Shown in pieces: positions 11,640-23,841 of a stretch of DNA of 64,000 nucleotides. Source of the stretch: Cyathus striatus (taxonomy: Eukaryota > Basidiomycota > Agaricomycetes > Agaricales > Nidulariaceae); assembly GCA_025738555.1 (NCBI GenBank), contig JAOVFP010000019.1, positions 1,674,001-1,738,000 of the forward strand. Reading direction: 5' to 3'. Every line of letters starts with the position of its first letter. Position 1 is the first letter of the stretch. The translations under genes and the position numbers were made by a program. The notes under the pieces are model-generated. The model saw only the letters and a list, made by a program, of their open reading frames with translations, did not search any database and was not told the DNA's origin.

Positions 11640-13120
11640 TTTATTCTATACTCCGGCTTCATCTTCACATCGTCCTAATACGCAGGAATCCCAGCCACTG
11701 CAAAACTCCTTTTGAAAAATACACGGTACTCCTTGCCTTCCATGTTGTACATCCCCGCTATGCGCAGGAATTGCTTGAGAAATGGCAAGCCATCGCATAG
11801 TTCGTCCAGTACGCGCGTTACAAGGTATACGATGGAGCGTATGACTCGAGCACATACCAAAAGCCCCCCAAAGTCAAAACGATGTACATTGTTTTGACTG
11901 AATTTATGGCCGAAGCCCTCGTGCTGATACGAGGCTGGATTGCGAATGAAAGTATCGTGAATCAGACTGATATCACCGTATCTTCAAACGAGCTACAATT
12001 CAGTTCGTGGCTGATAGACTCGTAGAGTGTGCGAATGGAAATAAGAGGCAAATGATGCATGCGACAATCCGTATGTAAAGTATCACAGAACTTGAGATAC
12101 TCGTTGAAGTACAAGTGGCAGTTGCATGTGAAGTTAGAGTTTATGCTCAACTCGGCTGTTCAGGGTTCATCTCTTCTGTACTAGTGGTATAGCAGGTTGT
12201 GTACGTACCCCTCTCTTATTCTTCCGCTGTTACCATCCAGGGAGTAGAGGTCGCATTTCCCTTGGACGACAATCGATGTGTCGGTCGGTACGAGAACCTG
12301 ATATAGCTCCTAATCAACATATATACATAAGATTTGAGAACAATAGAGAGAATACAGGGAGGGGAACGCACTGATGGTGACTAGACAACTCTTTGGCTAT
12401 CCATCCTCTCCGTACACCTCCTATGGCACAACCTCACTGGGACTATCCAGATTCCAGATGATCTTGGGTCGCAACGAAGTTTCGCTAACTGGTATGCGCC
12501 AAATGGATCGCTTAGAAATGTGCTATGTCGAAGTTTGCCTTCGAAGATGACATGTTTCTCTGGCATGGAAGTTGCCTGGAAGTAGAGTCGAAAACGAAAA
12601 TGTTAGGTTTTCTGTCGCAACTGAACTAACGTCGCTACGCTCACCGTAGTCCCGGATAGCAAGGTCCTTAGAGATATTCTACCAAAGTCATAGGTATAGG
12701 TTTGAAAGTAGATAAATTGCAAGTTAGGGCATGACTAGGCATGACTGAAGGTGGGATGGCGAAGGAAAGAGTGGATCGATTTGTGACCGGACTTTCATCG
12801 AGCAGCTGCTGTATTGTCAATTGTTTGTCATGATCATTTTCACCAAACAATGCCACGTACGGGCCGATCACCTTACGGATTGAGATGACAATAACCTCAA
12901 GGCTCACTGATTTAACGTTGAAAAATATATGCCCGTTAATCGGTACCATGACAATGATTGTAAACTTGATAACGATCGAAGACCCGACCGTTTGTGGAAA
13001 AAAACATATTTTCGCAATATTCCACGGTCCAAAATTAGTATGGATGTAGACGAAGTAATGTATCGTATGGTCGGCGGGAGTTAGAAATCGATCGTCGTTC
13101 TCCACTTCAATAGTGTCCAA
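11640..13120 (-). CDS. unrecognised multi-exon candidate or gene relic
   Basis: Several exon-like frames lie in order on the minus strand. They are a 150-codon frame from 13118 (MDTIEVENDD..), a piece near 12300-12200 (YQVLVPTDTSIVVQGKCDLY) between plausible AG and GT sites, a piece near 12150-11980 (CHLYFNEYLKFCDTLHTD), and a longer frame at about 11950-11675 (PASYQHEGFGHKF .. GKEYRVFFKRSFAVAGIPAY). The order and splice-like borders suggest one gene, but I cannot join them in a single frame, and stops interrupt the 12380-12600 part. I do not recognise the family. Confidence 0.25.
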
Positions 13121-13250
13121 GTGACTCGAAACTAATTTTTTTCTCCATTCCTTGTGTTTCTAGCTAGATCGATTTCGATGAGATTCAATGCTATACGATG
13201 ACCGGAAGAGATCGATACTACGGTATTTTCCATTCCACATACTTTCGCTC

Positions 13251-13258
13251 TATAAAAG
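13251..13258 (+). promoter_or_regulatory. TATA box of cyclin-like gene 3
   Basis: TATAAAAG lies 56-63 bases before the ATG at 13314, the expected place for a core promoter. Confidence 0.55.
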
Positions 13259-13313
13259 AGCGAGGGAGATTTGAATATGATCCACAATCATATCCTGAAC
13301 CTCCCATCATAAG

Positions 13314-14077
13314 ATGGCCACGAAAACCTCACACCCTATCAAACCCAAGTCAACTAAACGGAACATGACAGTTTCCGTCTTGACTCCCAGTGCACACAAG
13401 TCGTATATAACACCTCCACCAAGCCCTCCCTCGAGAAATGTTGCTTCGACATCCACAAGGACGCAGTCAATTAACCGCTTAGCCACATTAGATGGCTGTG
13501 ATTTCACTGTTATACAATCAAGTTCATATACTGTAGCGACTCCTTTGGTACTAGGCAGTCCGGGATTCATAAGTTCCCAACCAACATTACTCCTCAGATA
13601 TACCGGCAACAACAAAGGATCTACTCCTACATTGTTAACGATTTAGGCTGGGATCCATCCCCAAGCCCATATCTTCCCCATTTAGAAGAATTCATAACCA
13701 ACCTCACATCGAAGAGCAATTCCACAGCACTAATTCTCTCGCGTACTCTATTAAATCTCAAAAACGTCCACCCAGTCACACATCGACGCAAATCACAACT
13801 ATGCGGACGAAACCTGTTCCTCCAAGCGCTTATGCACTCTTTTCAGTTGACACCTTCGAAGAAGTTGACAAATGCCTATTGGGCGTCGATTTCTGGTATC
13901 TCTGAGGAGCAAATTACGATTAATTCGCGGCATTACTCTGCTGGGTATAAGAAACTGAAAATGATGAGTAATCGAGAAAAACTGAACAACCAGTTGAAGA
14001 TGAAGTATACGAAGGGGTATATTTATAACCCTGATTGGAGGTTGATGAAGATGCAAGTTCAGCGCCGAGTGAGCTAA
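13314..14077 (+). CDS. cyclin-like protein (Pho80/PCL type), 2 exons
   Basis: The start is ATG at 13314, downstream of a TATAAAAG box. Exon 1 runs to 13547 (GTACTA) or 13532 (GTAGCG), both phase 0. Exon 2 runs 13598-14077 after CTCCTCAG, giving a protein of about 235 aa. After a Ser/Thr/Pro-rich N-terminus the fold reads as a cyclin box. The first helices are IYSYIVNDL and LPHLEEFITNL..ALILSRTLLNL. These are followed by LFLQALMHSFQL..NAYW..ISGISEEQI and a REKLNNQL stretch, matching the family pattern FLaaLi.A.Ky..N..W..sg.s..Ei. Such proteins usually partner Pho85-type kinases. It is the only intact member of three in this region. The family call rests on pattern, not on a search. Confidence 0.6.
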
Positions 14078-14377
14078 TGGGATTTAAAATGTGACATACT
14101 AAAGCTTTTCCATTTACTTTACTATACTACTGCGCTAATTATTGTAACAAGTTACTTAGATATGTACATTACACCAAATGATAATACTGTAATAAATATG
14201 GCTCCCAGGTTCAAATAATTCTTCTCTATTCGTTCATGATGTAACGATGTCTCATGAAGCATAGTAAGTATGACAAATCTTAATTAAAATCACGAAGTAT
14301 ACGTTTTTATAAATACCAGAGTATGATAAATATTATATTTCAGAGCTGCCGTTGACGGGGTGGGTGAAGTAACGTAA

Positions 14378-15380
14378 TGTTCATACCTCACTTGGTTGTG
14401 ATTGTGAGGACCTTGCCATCCCGATAACCTTGGCACTATACTCCCACACCTTCTTTTGTTCTTCCTCCGTCCCAGGGAAATCTTTCAGCCCTATATCTTG
14501 TCCTCTATCGCCTCGTCTATACATCCCACTCTTCGCCTGGAACAGGGCATATAGCATGTACTCTGCACTTTCTGCAGGATACATAAGCTTGCCCAAAAGC
14601 CATGAAAAGGGAAGCATGAAGAGATAATACACCAATTTCACCGCCCATCCTTCAATGCTAGGCGTAGAATGTCGAACAGATCCAGGGTACATGTGCGTGA
14701 ACGTAATGTTTGGCTCTCGTTTTGCGAGTTCCTTATAAGAACGATTTAGCTTTGAACATGTAAATGAAAGGAGAAGGACGAACAGCGACCATTAAATCGT
14801 TGTATGCTGCTGTCTGCAATATTGCCCCGAGAGGACTGTAACTCTTCTCGAATCCAAGGTTTTCGATATCGACTTTCGGGCATACACCTGCGCCAAGAAT
14901 GGTCAGGACACTCGCGTGTTCTCCTTTTGCCGTTGCCGCTTTCAAACCAGGTTGTAGCCCGTCGATGAAAGCCCACCTGGAGTAATACCGGATTGCTAGT
15001 TTTTTGTCCAGGCCTTCTTTGCTATCCTGACGACCGGTGAAAGACGCTATACCAGCTGATAGCACAACGTAGTTGATTTTCGAGACACGAGCTAACACTG
15101 TCGCACAAGTATCGTAGATGTTCTTCATCAACGTGACGTCACATCGTATAAATTCATGTTTTCCTTCATCTCCTGGTGGAGGAAAAGACGCGATTATGGA
15201 CTCTGCGGCTTCCTGGTTTCGACCTATGACGATAATGTGTGCTTTTCCGTTCGTGTATTTAGCAAATGAGCGTGCCATTGCTTCGCCTATTCCAGCTGTT
15301 CCACCGACGAAAATGGCGACAGGGATATGGGGGAGTGCGAAGGAAGAGTTATGGGATTTTGCGACTGAAAGGGAAGGCAT
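14378..15380 (-). CDS. short-chain dehydrogenase/reductase, 2 exons
   Basis: NAD(P)-dependent oxidoreductase of the SDR superfamily. Exon 1 is 15380-14784. A 52-base intron follows (GTTCGT..TTATAAG, with a GCTAAAT branch-like site), then exon 2 from 14731 to the stop near 14381, giving about 315 aa. The Rossmann motif is VGGTAGIG (residues 25-32), followed by VIGRNQEA and CDV, the usual cofactor-binding strands. VVLSAG occupies the NNAG-like position. The active-site area reads AAYNDLM, so the Tyr is present but the canonical YxxxK lysine is not. This variant is common, as far as I recall, in one fungal SDR subgroup with MYPGSVRH after the splice. A hydrophobic stretch (VYYLFMLPFSWLLGKLM) follows. 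Substrate unknown. Confidence 0.85.
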
Positions 15381-16687
15381 AATGAGTGTTGGTACAAAGT
15401 AGCTGGGGATACACGTATATGTACACTTTGAGGAGACGTCTTTGTTATAGCCCCATATGCGGAAATATTACTTTCCCGACGGCACGCCATTGTGTCGATC
15501 CGTATTGTTGGCGACTCAATGGAGAGTGTATAAAAAGATTGTTTGCATCGCGAATCGCTGATTTGTATACAATCCAAGTAACACGGAACATATACAGTGA
15601 TAAGCATCCTAGGGCCTAGAGCTAGGCGTTGGAGCTCTAGATAACCGTTGAATGTTTTCATTTGGTTTTGAAACTCACTGCTGGTTACTGTGTCATACGT
15701 GAATGAACTTGCATTTGTTCGAAAACACTCAACTGGACATGTATTAATGTCGAAAACAAGATGAGCGGGCCCAAGAGTAGTTGATCCAAATCCGGAGTCC
15801 CTGTTACAAGTTACAACTTCCAGGATTTTGTTGAACTTCAGCGCTCAATGTCACCTGGCAGGCACAACTTGTTGATGATCTTTGATATGATTCAAGGACA
15901 TAGTTTGTTCACCCATCTACTTTTAGTGTCCTATAGTCGCATAGTTACAACGAATTTGATACGAATGTTGTAGCATTGGTACACAGTTGTGTGACTAAAA
16001 CATATCTTTCCTGAATCGTTATTATGTCATGTGCATGAGACCCACACCTGCATTTCCACTGCACATATTCGTGTACTGTATGAAGAGCCACCTCAGACTC
16101 TTTGTACTTACAGATTTACATGACCTCCGTAACCCCGTGATGCATGAGAAAGGGTGTTGGTGGGGTGCATCATGATCTGTACAGCCCGAATACTAGGAAT
16201 AAGGAGCTGGTAACTGGTCGGCATACTTCGTCCACACGGTCCGTATACTGCAATAGAAAGGTGAGAGAGAAACCCGAACTTTGATAAGAATCAAGCAAAA
16301 CTCCTCGGTATGAGCTATATATACCGTCAGTCTACCGACCCCGAGTGGGATTCTGGTCCCTCTGAATTTGATGAATGATAGTCCTGAGATGGATGGATGT
16401 TAGCGGTTCCAGTGAGTTTCTCTCGCCCATCTTACACCACTGAGCTCTATTGCTTTTAGAGTTCGGTAATATCAACCCCAACGCAGTTAAACCTCAGCCA
16501 TTCCACGGATCACGACATGCTTGATTCTGGAACAACAGTGTGGCAGTGCCGCAGCGGGCGTGTCCTGCCAGAGTCAAGCTGAGTTCTAGTCTTTATTGAT
16601 TCACGTTATACTATACTTCTTACATTTAATCTGTCTCATAAACAAGAGAAAGCTTTGAGAAAGCACTGGTAAAGGGGATAAAAATCA
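15381..16687. other. intergenic; contains a partial duplicate of 18560-18755
   Basis: No gene found. About 16190-16385 repeats sequence present at 18560-18755 (shared GTCGGCATACTTCGTCCA and GACCCCGAGT..CCCTCTGAAT..GATGA). The duplicated block also included the SET-gene fragment that follows. Confidence 0.5.
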
Positions 16688-17040
16688 TTAATGATGATGG
16701 CGTCCTGAACCAATGGACTGAAATGTCTGGACTCTGCCACGTTGTGAGTTTACCATCAGCCTTCGCACCAAACAAATTTGAACCTGTTTGTCGCGATTAG
16801 TGTTTAATACCAAGTTCAAATCCTCAGCGCTCAGCCTCAACTCAGCCTTCGCACTTTCTGCAGTAGCTTGGATCATATGCATGAAGCTTACAGTAGAAGA
16901 GTAAATAATTATTAGAAGGGAACTCATGTATATACCATTAACGTCCATTCTCCAATGCTCCATTTCTTTGACAATTCCAGCGGCTTCCCGTGAGAGTCAT
17001 TGACTTTTGAGGTATCACCGGAAACCCGTAAGGTAAGTTT
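16688..17040 (-). pseudogene. SET-domain gene fragment (C-terminal part)
   Basis: Only the 3' portion remains. PVIPQKSM, then REAAGIVKEMEHW and IYMSSLLIIIYSS, match PVIPEKSI, EEAAGIVNEMEHR and TYMSALLMLSYSS of the SET pseudogene at 19217-20530. A frameshift separates the first two pieces. The catalytic SET core is absent. Confidence 0.6.
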
Positions 17041-17685
17041 AACTTACTTACAAGCGGTTCCCTTGATGACTAACAATTACTACCACACCTGCATTGGTAC
17101 TGCACATACTCGTGTACTATGAGAGGAGTCACACCAGGGTCTTTGTTACTGTACTCAGCTGATAACCATCCTCACGTGATACTACGCGTTGAAAAGATCA
17201 TTAGCGCAGTAGCAACGAATCTCTACCAAGTCAATCACAAATTTCCAGTGTAATCCTGTGAACTAGGAACATCAACATCAACATCAACATCGCGTTTGTA
17301 CTTAGCTCATAGCTACAATCCAGTGTTAACCATACGAGTCTACATTCCTTTGAAAGCTTGTTCAATTATCCTGACTCTTCAAGAGCTGATTCTCTTCCTC
17401 AGAGTCTTATATCCTTTTATTGAATTTCTCTACGACTACAGATGCGAGCTTTAGTACGTGGTTACTTACCGAATATTCTACTTTCTAACGTTCATAATTT
17501 GCGACAGCTCCTAATCTGCATTATTACAGTGCTCCAAAGTGTCTTTGCAGCAGTGTTGTGCGGGTCGTCGACCTTTGCTTCGGGTCGAGTCGACGAACTT
17601 CCGTTTATTCGGAGACTATGACATAATGGTCGATGTGTTTTATCACGTGCGCAAGACCTTAATAGACCTTTCGCTTCGGCTAGAT
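17041..17685. other. no gene recognised
   Basis: Intergenic sequence with a short CATCAA tandem run near 17269-17290. Nothing else identified. Confidence 0.4.
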
Positions 17686-18088
17686 ACACTTGCAATGTAT
17701 CAATTTTAAACCCCGCAACTTTGATTTCTTACGTCGCGATGTCGCGTTGAGACTCGACCTTCAATACTTTCCTCCATCACCAATTGTTTGGCTTCATGTT
17801 CAATGGGGATTTTTCGTCAGTAAAGTCTTCTAATAAGCCGGTCATCTGATTAGATTGACTGATGAGGAAGAAGAAAATGATTTCTCTACTAATACTGGGT
17901 ACAAAGCTCCTCTGGTGGATTTATTAGTTTTCAGAGCGCAGCACTGGACAGAACTACAACAGCGGAGTGCAGTAGGATCATTGCAAGATGAGGAGGAGCT
18001 ATATGAGCTCATTGATGTAGACACTGAGGGCGAGCTTGATTTGGAGCTGGACTTGGATGAAATTGTAGAATCATTATGTATGGAATGA
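17686..18088 (+). CDS. unrecognised candidate exons with acidic C-terminus
   Basis: Two adjacent open frames look like exons. The first (about 17686-17830) contains NFDFLRRDVALRLDLQYFPP. The second starts without ATG right after an AG (17853) and ends TGA at 18088. It is strongly acidic: TDEEEEND, QDEEELYELIDVD, LDLELDLDEIVE. I could not find a donor that joins them in frame, so this may be the 3' end of a decayed gene. I do not recognise it. Confidence 0.25.
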
Positions 18089-18261
18089 ACAAATCACAAC
18101 GCAAAATTATTATATTCATGGTTCAAATTTATTCTCCTGTGGTAGTGTATATAATATAAGTAAGTAGTACAGAAAAGTACTACTTGCATCAAGCAAACCT
18201 AGTACGCAATGGATGATTGAGACCTCTGCCTCGCTTGTGCTTTGATTAGTGACATGCCGTT

Positions 18262-18774
18262 ATGTGCCGAACACGAGGCAAAAGATCAACTGAAAATAGG
18301 AAGGTCATGGCCGACAGGATGCAAAAGGTCGCCGTCCACGACTTTTCCTATAACCAACGACCTTCGTCGGTTAAACGACGACCGGCACAACACTGCTTTG
18401 CAGTACCTGTAGTACCAGTTCAGAGATCTAAAAAGGGAATGCGCAAAGCAGTGCATCTGGGTACTAAGAAAGAGGGACCTCACTTAAAGGGCGGGGCCCA
18501 GCACCTATTAAGTCCAAATAGTAGAAAGGGTGCTGGTGGAATACACCGTCCGAATACAGGGAAGGCAGGAGCTCGAGGTAAAGTCGGCATACTTCGTCCA
18601 TACAGTCCGAATACTGCAAAGGGAAAGTGGCCAAATCGACCGACTTCTCACATGGCCGATCCAAAACGCGCGGGTGCGAATCATTTATATCGTATTTCTG
18701 TCAATGCCGACCCCGAGTCCATCTCGGATCCCTCTGAATATGATGACCAGTCGTATTGTAAGCTGAACTCTTAA
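18262..18774 (+). CDS. hypothetical basic protein, 170 aa
   Basis: ATG-initiated open frame, rich in Lys, Arg, Pro and Gly, with no signal peptide or membrane segment. The last 60 codons (VGILRPYSPNTAKG .. DPSEYDDQSY) lie in sequence duplicated at 16190-16385, where the frame is broken. The basic, low-complexity composition and the duplication argue for caution; it could be the end of an old repeat. Confidence 0.25.
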   Translation: MCRTRGKRSTENRKVMADRMQKVAVHDFSYNQRPSSVKRRPAQHCFAVPVVPVQRSKKGMRKAVHLGTKKEGPHLKGGAQHLLSPNSRKGAGGIHRPNTGKAGARGKVGILRPYSPNTAKGKWPNRPTSHMADPKRAGANHLYRISVNADPESISDPSEYDDQSYCKLNS

Positions 18775-19216
18775 TCCACTGTGAAGATCATTAATAATTT
18801 GTCTCATCTTAATAGGAAATAAGTAGAAATACATATATGATGTCGATGCGATTACTCATAATGAGACCGATTCAACGATGATGGTGACATGGACCAACTT
18901 CTGTCCGCGACGTTGTGAGCTTTCCATCAGCGCTTGGCCTTCGCGTCAAACAAATATGAAGTGGCCTGTTTGAAGTTTCTACTACTTATTACATAACGCT
19001 TAGCGTCTAGCGAAGCGCCTCCTTCTCGGCTACGTGAGCGCGTGAGCCTGTACTTGCCTTCGATTTACCGTTGAGTACTCTTAGGCGTACAGCGACCGCC
19101 CCATCTCTTTTCTCAGGAAGGCATTTTATGCATTTATCAAGATTGATGCAGGCGAAATAATAAGGTACAAAATCCAATGACACAGTTAACTCGACCAAGA
19201 CATTCTAAAAGTACAG

Positions 19217-20530
19217 CTAAACAGCCCCAAACTTCCTCGTCCCATTCAACACCAAGTTCAAAACCTCAGCCTTCGCATATGCCTCGTCGCACTTACGCGA
19301 TAGCTCGGATCATGAAACAAAAATCCCTTAGAAGAATACGAAAGCATAAGAAGAGCACTCATATATGTCTCATTAACAACCATTCCCCGGTGCTCCATTT
19401 CATTGACAATGCCAGCTGCTTCTTCATACATCGGAAGATCGATAGACTTCTCAGGTATCACTGGAAACTCACGAGGTAAGTTTAACTTTCTTTTAAGTGG
19501 TTCGAGGAACGATGCCCTGTTCACTAGTGTGTCGATACGAGATGGAAGGGATGCGCAGAAGGTGTCGCATGCTGAATGGTCTTCTGGGGGTAGGGAGCAT
19601 ATAGGGCATGTGCAATTGATATTGTAGTTCTTGAGGTTGTCTTGTCGTTCAGTATAACTTGTATTGACATCGCCATGGTAGGTAAATGTGATTTCCTCTC
19701 CCTTTGCAATATCTGTTCCAGCGCGAAGGTAGACTGCGAATGAAGGAATATCGAAAAAGTATGAAGAGTTCGGGACACAACTGGTAGAACGATTAGATCT
19801 CGAAATGATGGAATGAAACTTGAAGACGAACCTATGGTTAATCCGTGACATCTCCTTCAAGACAGCATAATACGAAAACTCCTTCATCCCATCGCTATCC
19901 TCGGGCTGACTAACCAGAAACGCATTCGTCCGCCCAATCCCAGTTAACCTCCCAGACCTGCCCTCAACATGCGAATTCGTAAGGTCCAAGTAAGCCTTTT
20001 GATCGTCCTCACTGAGCCATCCAAACACCACCCCCAACATACCCTCTAAAACGCTAAGAGGGACGGCAGGATAACACGGTTCTACGTACTTGCGCAATTC
20101 AGCAGAGCAATCACGTACCCCCGATTAGTAATTCAAAGCTACGGGGATACGCTAGTAATGGTCATTCGGCAAGAATGAAGTCGCCTGCTTGAAGATCGCG
20201 AGTGGAAAACATTCCTAGACCAGTTCGTGTACCTGTGCCTTTGATTTCGTAGGCTGGCGTGGGGGATTGCATGAGAAGTGAGGAGGGAAACCCTGGGGTG
20301 GTGAGGATCTTATTTTTTTGGTGCGCGCATAAAGGACAACTTCGGTGAATGGTTTGTTTGGGATGTTGGGAATTCGTGTTGCGGTGAGGGTGTTCCCTGG
20401 GTATGAGTCGAGGTTTGTGTGGGGGTTGGGGAGACTACGGCTTCGTAGTTGTGGTTTCGAAGAATACCTGGGGCAGGAAAGACGATAAGGATTAAAAGAG
20501 CAATGACATGAACAAGACTTACGAAAATCA
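19217..20530 (-). pseudogene. SET-domain protein gene, decayed copy 1
   Basis: The family is lysine methyltransferase-like. Reading on the minus strand: an N-terminal segment (LRNHNYEAVVSP), TATRIPNIPNKPFTEVVLYA, KILTTPGFPS, the SET start GTRTGLGMFSTRDL, and SRINH. A 51-base intron (19831-19781) restores NHSCVPN-type sequence, then GEEITFTYHGD and the post-SET cysteines CTCPICSLPP. Lesions are a two-base length change near 20400, a shift in a run of A's near 20311-20317, a TGA at 20164-20162 inside ILAE*PLLAYP, and a late shift before EAYAKAEVLNLVL, whose stop is at 19217. Copy 2 (32369-33383) and the intact gene (41429-43047) show what was lost. Confidence 0.75.
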
Positions 20531-21117
20531 TTGATTAGGAAATCGGGGTGTTCATGACTGGTGGGAACAGCGGAAATGGTGGAGTAAAACGTAGAAAGTT
20601 TGATGTTATTGCGAATGGTGCCAATGTTGTCGATGGCAGCAATGATAGCATGATCGATGGTGGTGACGGTGCGGATGGTGGTACCGATGTTGCACGCCTT
20701 AGTTATGATGAGGATCCAGCTAATGATGCTCTCGCTCAAACTAGCGAGGGCACAGGTGCCAGTGAGAGCCTGACACAAGACACAGATATGGTTGAAGTAC
20801 CTTACAATACAATGGATCAATCTGTGGGTACGCGTTTTTGTGGTATCAAGTATCTCCCTGCTTATCTTTTGGCAGGTGCCACCTACTATCGAGACCATGG
20901 ATCCTCAAGGAATACCCACAGTCACGGAAGAAGACGAGGAACCGTCCGTCGAAGACGGGAAATCCTGAGCAGAATTGTAACTGCGTCGTCAGGTCTTCAA
21001 GATGCTATCGCAATGCATCTGTGGAGTGTCTCTTGTTGACAGCAAAGGGAACCTCTTAGAAGGTTCGAAGGACATCATAAATTGCGGGAAGAATGGCAGT
21101 GAAACGAAATGGGTGAG

Positions 21118-21288
21118 CTAGTAAACATTTACATAAAGAACTTGATTACTCACACACGGTTCATGAAGTACCACCTTGCTTGTTTTGACAGGGAGGTTGC
21201 TTGAGGCCTCAAGCACGAGTCGGATGTGTGTAGCTTGCAAGGACAACGCTAAAGGGAGTAAACAAAGAAGGAGTGTAAAATGATGCAT
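21118..21288 (-). CDS. possible small secreted protein, 5' exon
   Basis: ATG at 21288 begins a hydrophobic leader MHHFTLLLCLLPLALSLQA typical of a signal peptide. It is followed by about 35 residues ending near LHEPCV, where a GTGAGT donor is present. I could not find the next exon. A TIR element sits 130 bases upstream, in what would be its promoter. Confidence 0.3.
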   Translation of the reverse strand: MHHFTLLLCLLPLALSLQATHIRLVLEASSNLPVKTSKVVLHEPCVSNQVLYVNVY

Positions 21289-21418
21289 TGATGTTACACG
21301 AGAGACGAGGAAGATATTGTGGGGATGTGAAAGAGAGACGCTGGAGAGTTGGGACTCGAAAAAGAGAGTTGGGAGAACTTGGGGGAAAAGGCTAGAGACA
21401 CGACGTCGAGGCTTGGGG

Positions 21419-22826
21419 AGGACCCTTGATAATCCTGCCAAAGGTTTGATACTGAAACCGTGTTTTTTTTCTCATAATAGGGGTATAAAATATAGTAAAT
21501 TTTTCGAGAATTACAGGGAGAAAGCGTATCTAAGCCACTAGCTCTCGTGTTTATAGGGGGACAAAATATCAAACCTTCAAAACTTCTGTAATCTAGTATA
21601 TAATCTATCTAATTATCAATTGTGTGCTTTTTTCACATTGTGAGACGTTTCACAGCACTCAGGGCAGCATCTTTTGCTCTGATATACCTATATATGTTTG
21701 AGTGAAGGTATTACTTCGCATTTTGATAATAGAATTGTTCTGAGGAACTTCCTGGACCAAATTAGCTGAAATCCCACAGAAAAATGCCCCAGCTGGGATG
21801 TGAATGAATTATGGTAGGCTTAGTTGAGCTACAGGGCCAATGTGCAATTGTTGCCAAACTCACATCGCAATGTAGGAAATAGCGCCAATATTGTTTGATG
21901 ATGAAACCCAGTTGTGCTTTCCACCTTTCTAGCACCTTTTCATATATTGTAATAATTGCGTCGCGTTTTTAAATAATTATTGTACCACTTATAAATCAAT
22001 AAATTGTACCTTTCCCAAGCAATAACTAGCCTTTTGCAACAACTATTCCATACGATTGATTGTTCAATGGTGCAACGGCACTAACACGGGTCGTTGCGAA
22101 GAGTTCAGAGGGAGACAGTACGGAAAATTCAAGTCTACGCTGTTTTATATTTTGTCCAGCATTAGTTTCAGTAGCAGGTTGTGCATTTACGGTGTTGTCT
22201 GCTTCACTTTCCTTCCCTTTGCTTGTTCCCCCACCATATACAGGCTTTGTAAAGTGTCTATTTCACGATTTCAAGCTTACCAACAATACAGTTTATATCT
22301 CCATATATATATGCATTTAGATAGTTCTACTATACTTATTATCCATTTTCCTCATGCTTCCTCCCCTTGTGTGCTTTGAGGTCAGATGTAACATCGTTGT
22401 CATTGATGCATTGTTTATTTCAACAGCTGCTACAGTATTTTGACAGTACTCAGCGATCAGTGCAATTACAGTGCTTGGGGAAGTGCGATTTAAAATGTGC
22501 GCTGTGAGGCACTGCGTCAATGTATCAACAAACCAGGGAAGTACTCGAGAAGTAATTGAGGTATACATCATTTAAGATGAATGCTGGCTACACGTTGGTT
22601 GATGGAAATTTTCAAATAGGTGGGAAGTGGCTGTGCTGGAACTAGTGGACAGGTATCCAACCTGACCCTGGAGTGGGCATCGTAGGGGGACGGCAAAACA
22701 TGACCTTGTGGGAAAAATTTCCCCTCAATAGGAGGACGCCTGCCAAAAAGTATCCGACTTTTCAAAAAATTTTGGCCAACATAGGGGGACCGGTATCAAA
22801 CCTTTGGAGGGATTATCAAGGGTCCT
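21419..22826. mobile_element. 1408-bp non-autonomous TIR element, 8-bp TSD
   Basis: Inverted ends begin AGGACCCTTGATAATCC and share AAAGGTTTGATAC a few bases further in. The octamer GCTTGGGG is present immediately outside both ends (21411-21418 and 22827-22834), a perfect 8-bp target duplication. Eight bases is the signature length of hAT-superfamily insertion. No transposase is visible, and the interior is AT-rich with only short frames. Confidence 0.8.
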
Positions 22827-22834
22827 GCTTGGGG

Positions 22835-23766
22835 ACTGGCAAGCGACGTGCACGTGATAAAAAGATGATGTTATTACGCTAACGAAATCTGTAGAGTACC
22901 TCCCTACTACTGATGTCACAGATGTCCACGTTCGCTGGATCTGGTACCTCTTGGTGGGGCCTGCTTAGCGCGCGCTTATACGCTGCTAACTGCTAGTAGT
23001 ACCGTTACTTACCGGTCCGTGTTGAGTGGAGCTTACAGTTCGGATCATGGAGTCCAAACACTGTCTGGACTCTGGAGTAATTCCGACAGCATGTTTGGTT
23101 CCAACGCCACCAGACAACCAGAGCAAAACTGCATTCTGTAATTCTTTGGTCATTCTGAACATTGCAAAAATCAAGGTGTCTGGTGCATACAATACGCCAC
23201 GAGGTCTGCATATACTTAATAATATGAGCATTACACCGGCTGATCATCACATAAGTAGAAATCGGTCTAGAAATAGAATTTTATTTGAAGATGTCTGAAA
23301 CGTTAACGTTTTAACACTAAATTTCACTCACCGCCAAGTCAAGGCAAGTGTACTTATTTCACTTCACCGTCAAGATATGCTCAGCAGCTCAAGCGCTCAC
23401 CTCTTAAAAGTTTGTTCACAACATATTTTGCTCTATTGGCTGCGCATTCCTGTTCACACACTCAGACACCCTATGTAGGCTTGAATCGAACGCTGGGGTT
23501 GAGCGAATAGCTTCAATGCTTCTACTAACTTAATGTGGGTCCCGCCTCATACAGAGCATTTTCACAGAAAACGACTTTCCACATTCTATGGGTGCTATAG
23601 CTTTCAGGACTGAGAACATTGCGCTTTCGACTCCCCACCTTACACGGATGTGCGTGTTACTGTGCGTGTCGCAGAAACCTGACCCCCATAGAACTGATAA
23701 ATGAGTGTGAGTGCATCCGACACCTCATACTCATCTCCGTATGGAGCTTTTTTACACTTCAACTGG
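22835..23766. other. intergenic, upstream of terpene synthase 1
   Basis: No gene recognised. Part of 23400-23560 resembles 26740-26900, so the upstream regions of terpene synthase copies 1 and 3 were duplicated together with the genes. Confidence 0.45.
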
Positions 23767-23775
23767 TATATATAC
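23767..23775 (+). promoter_or_regulatory. TATA box of terpene synthase 1
   Basis: TATATATAC lies about 70 bases before the ATG at 23842. A comparable TATATATATA lies upstream of the inverted copy at 26480-26490. Confidence 0.5.
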
Positions 23776-23841
23776 CGGTATGTGAAACATCTTTAACACA
23801 ATACCCACATACATACTGTCTTTCTCATTCTTTCTACTACT

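Noticed and set aside
20548..21039. Plus-strand 163-codon Gly/Asp-rich frame
   Set aside because: It lies antisense to the 5' part of the SET pseudogene and has a biased composition expected of a reverse frame. The related locus at 33300 does not keep it.
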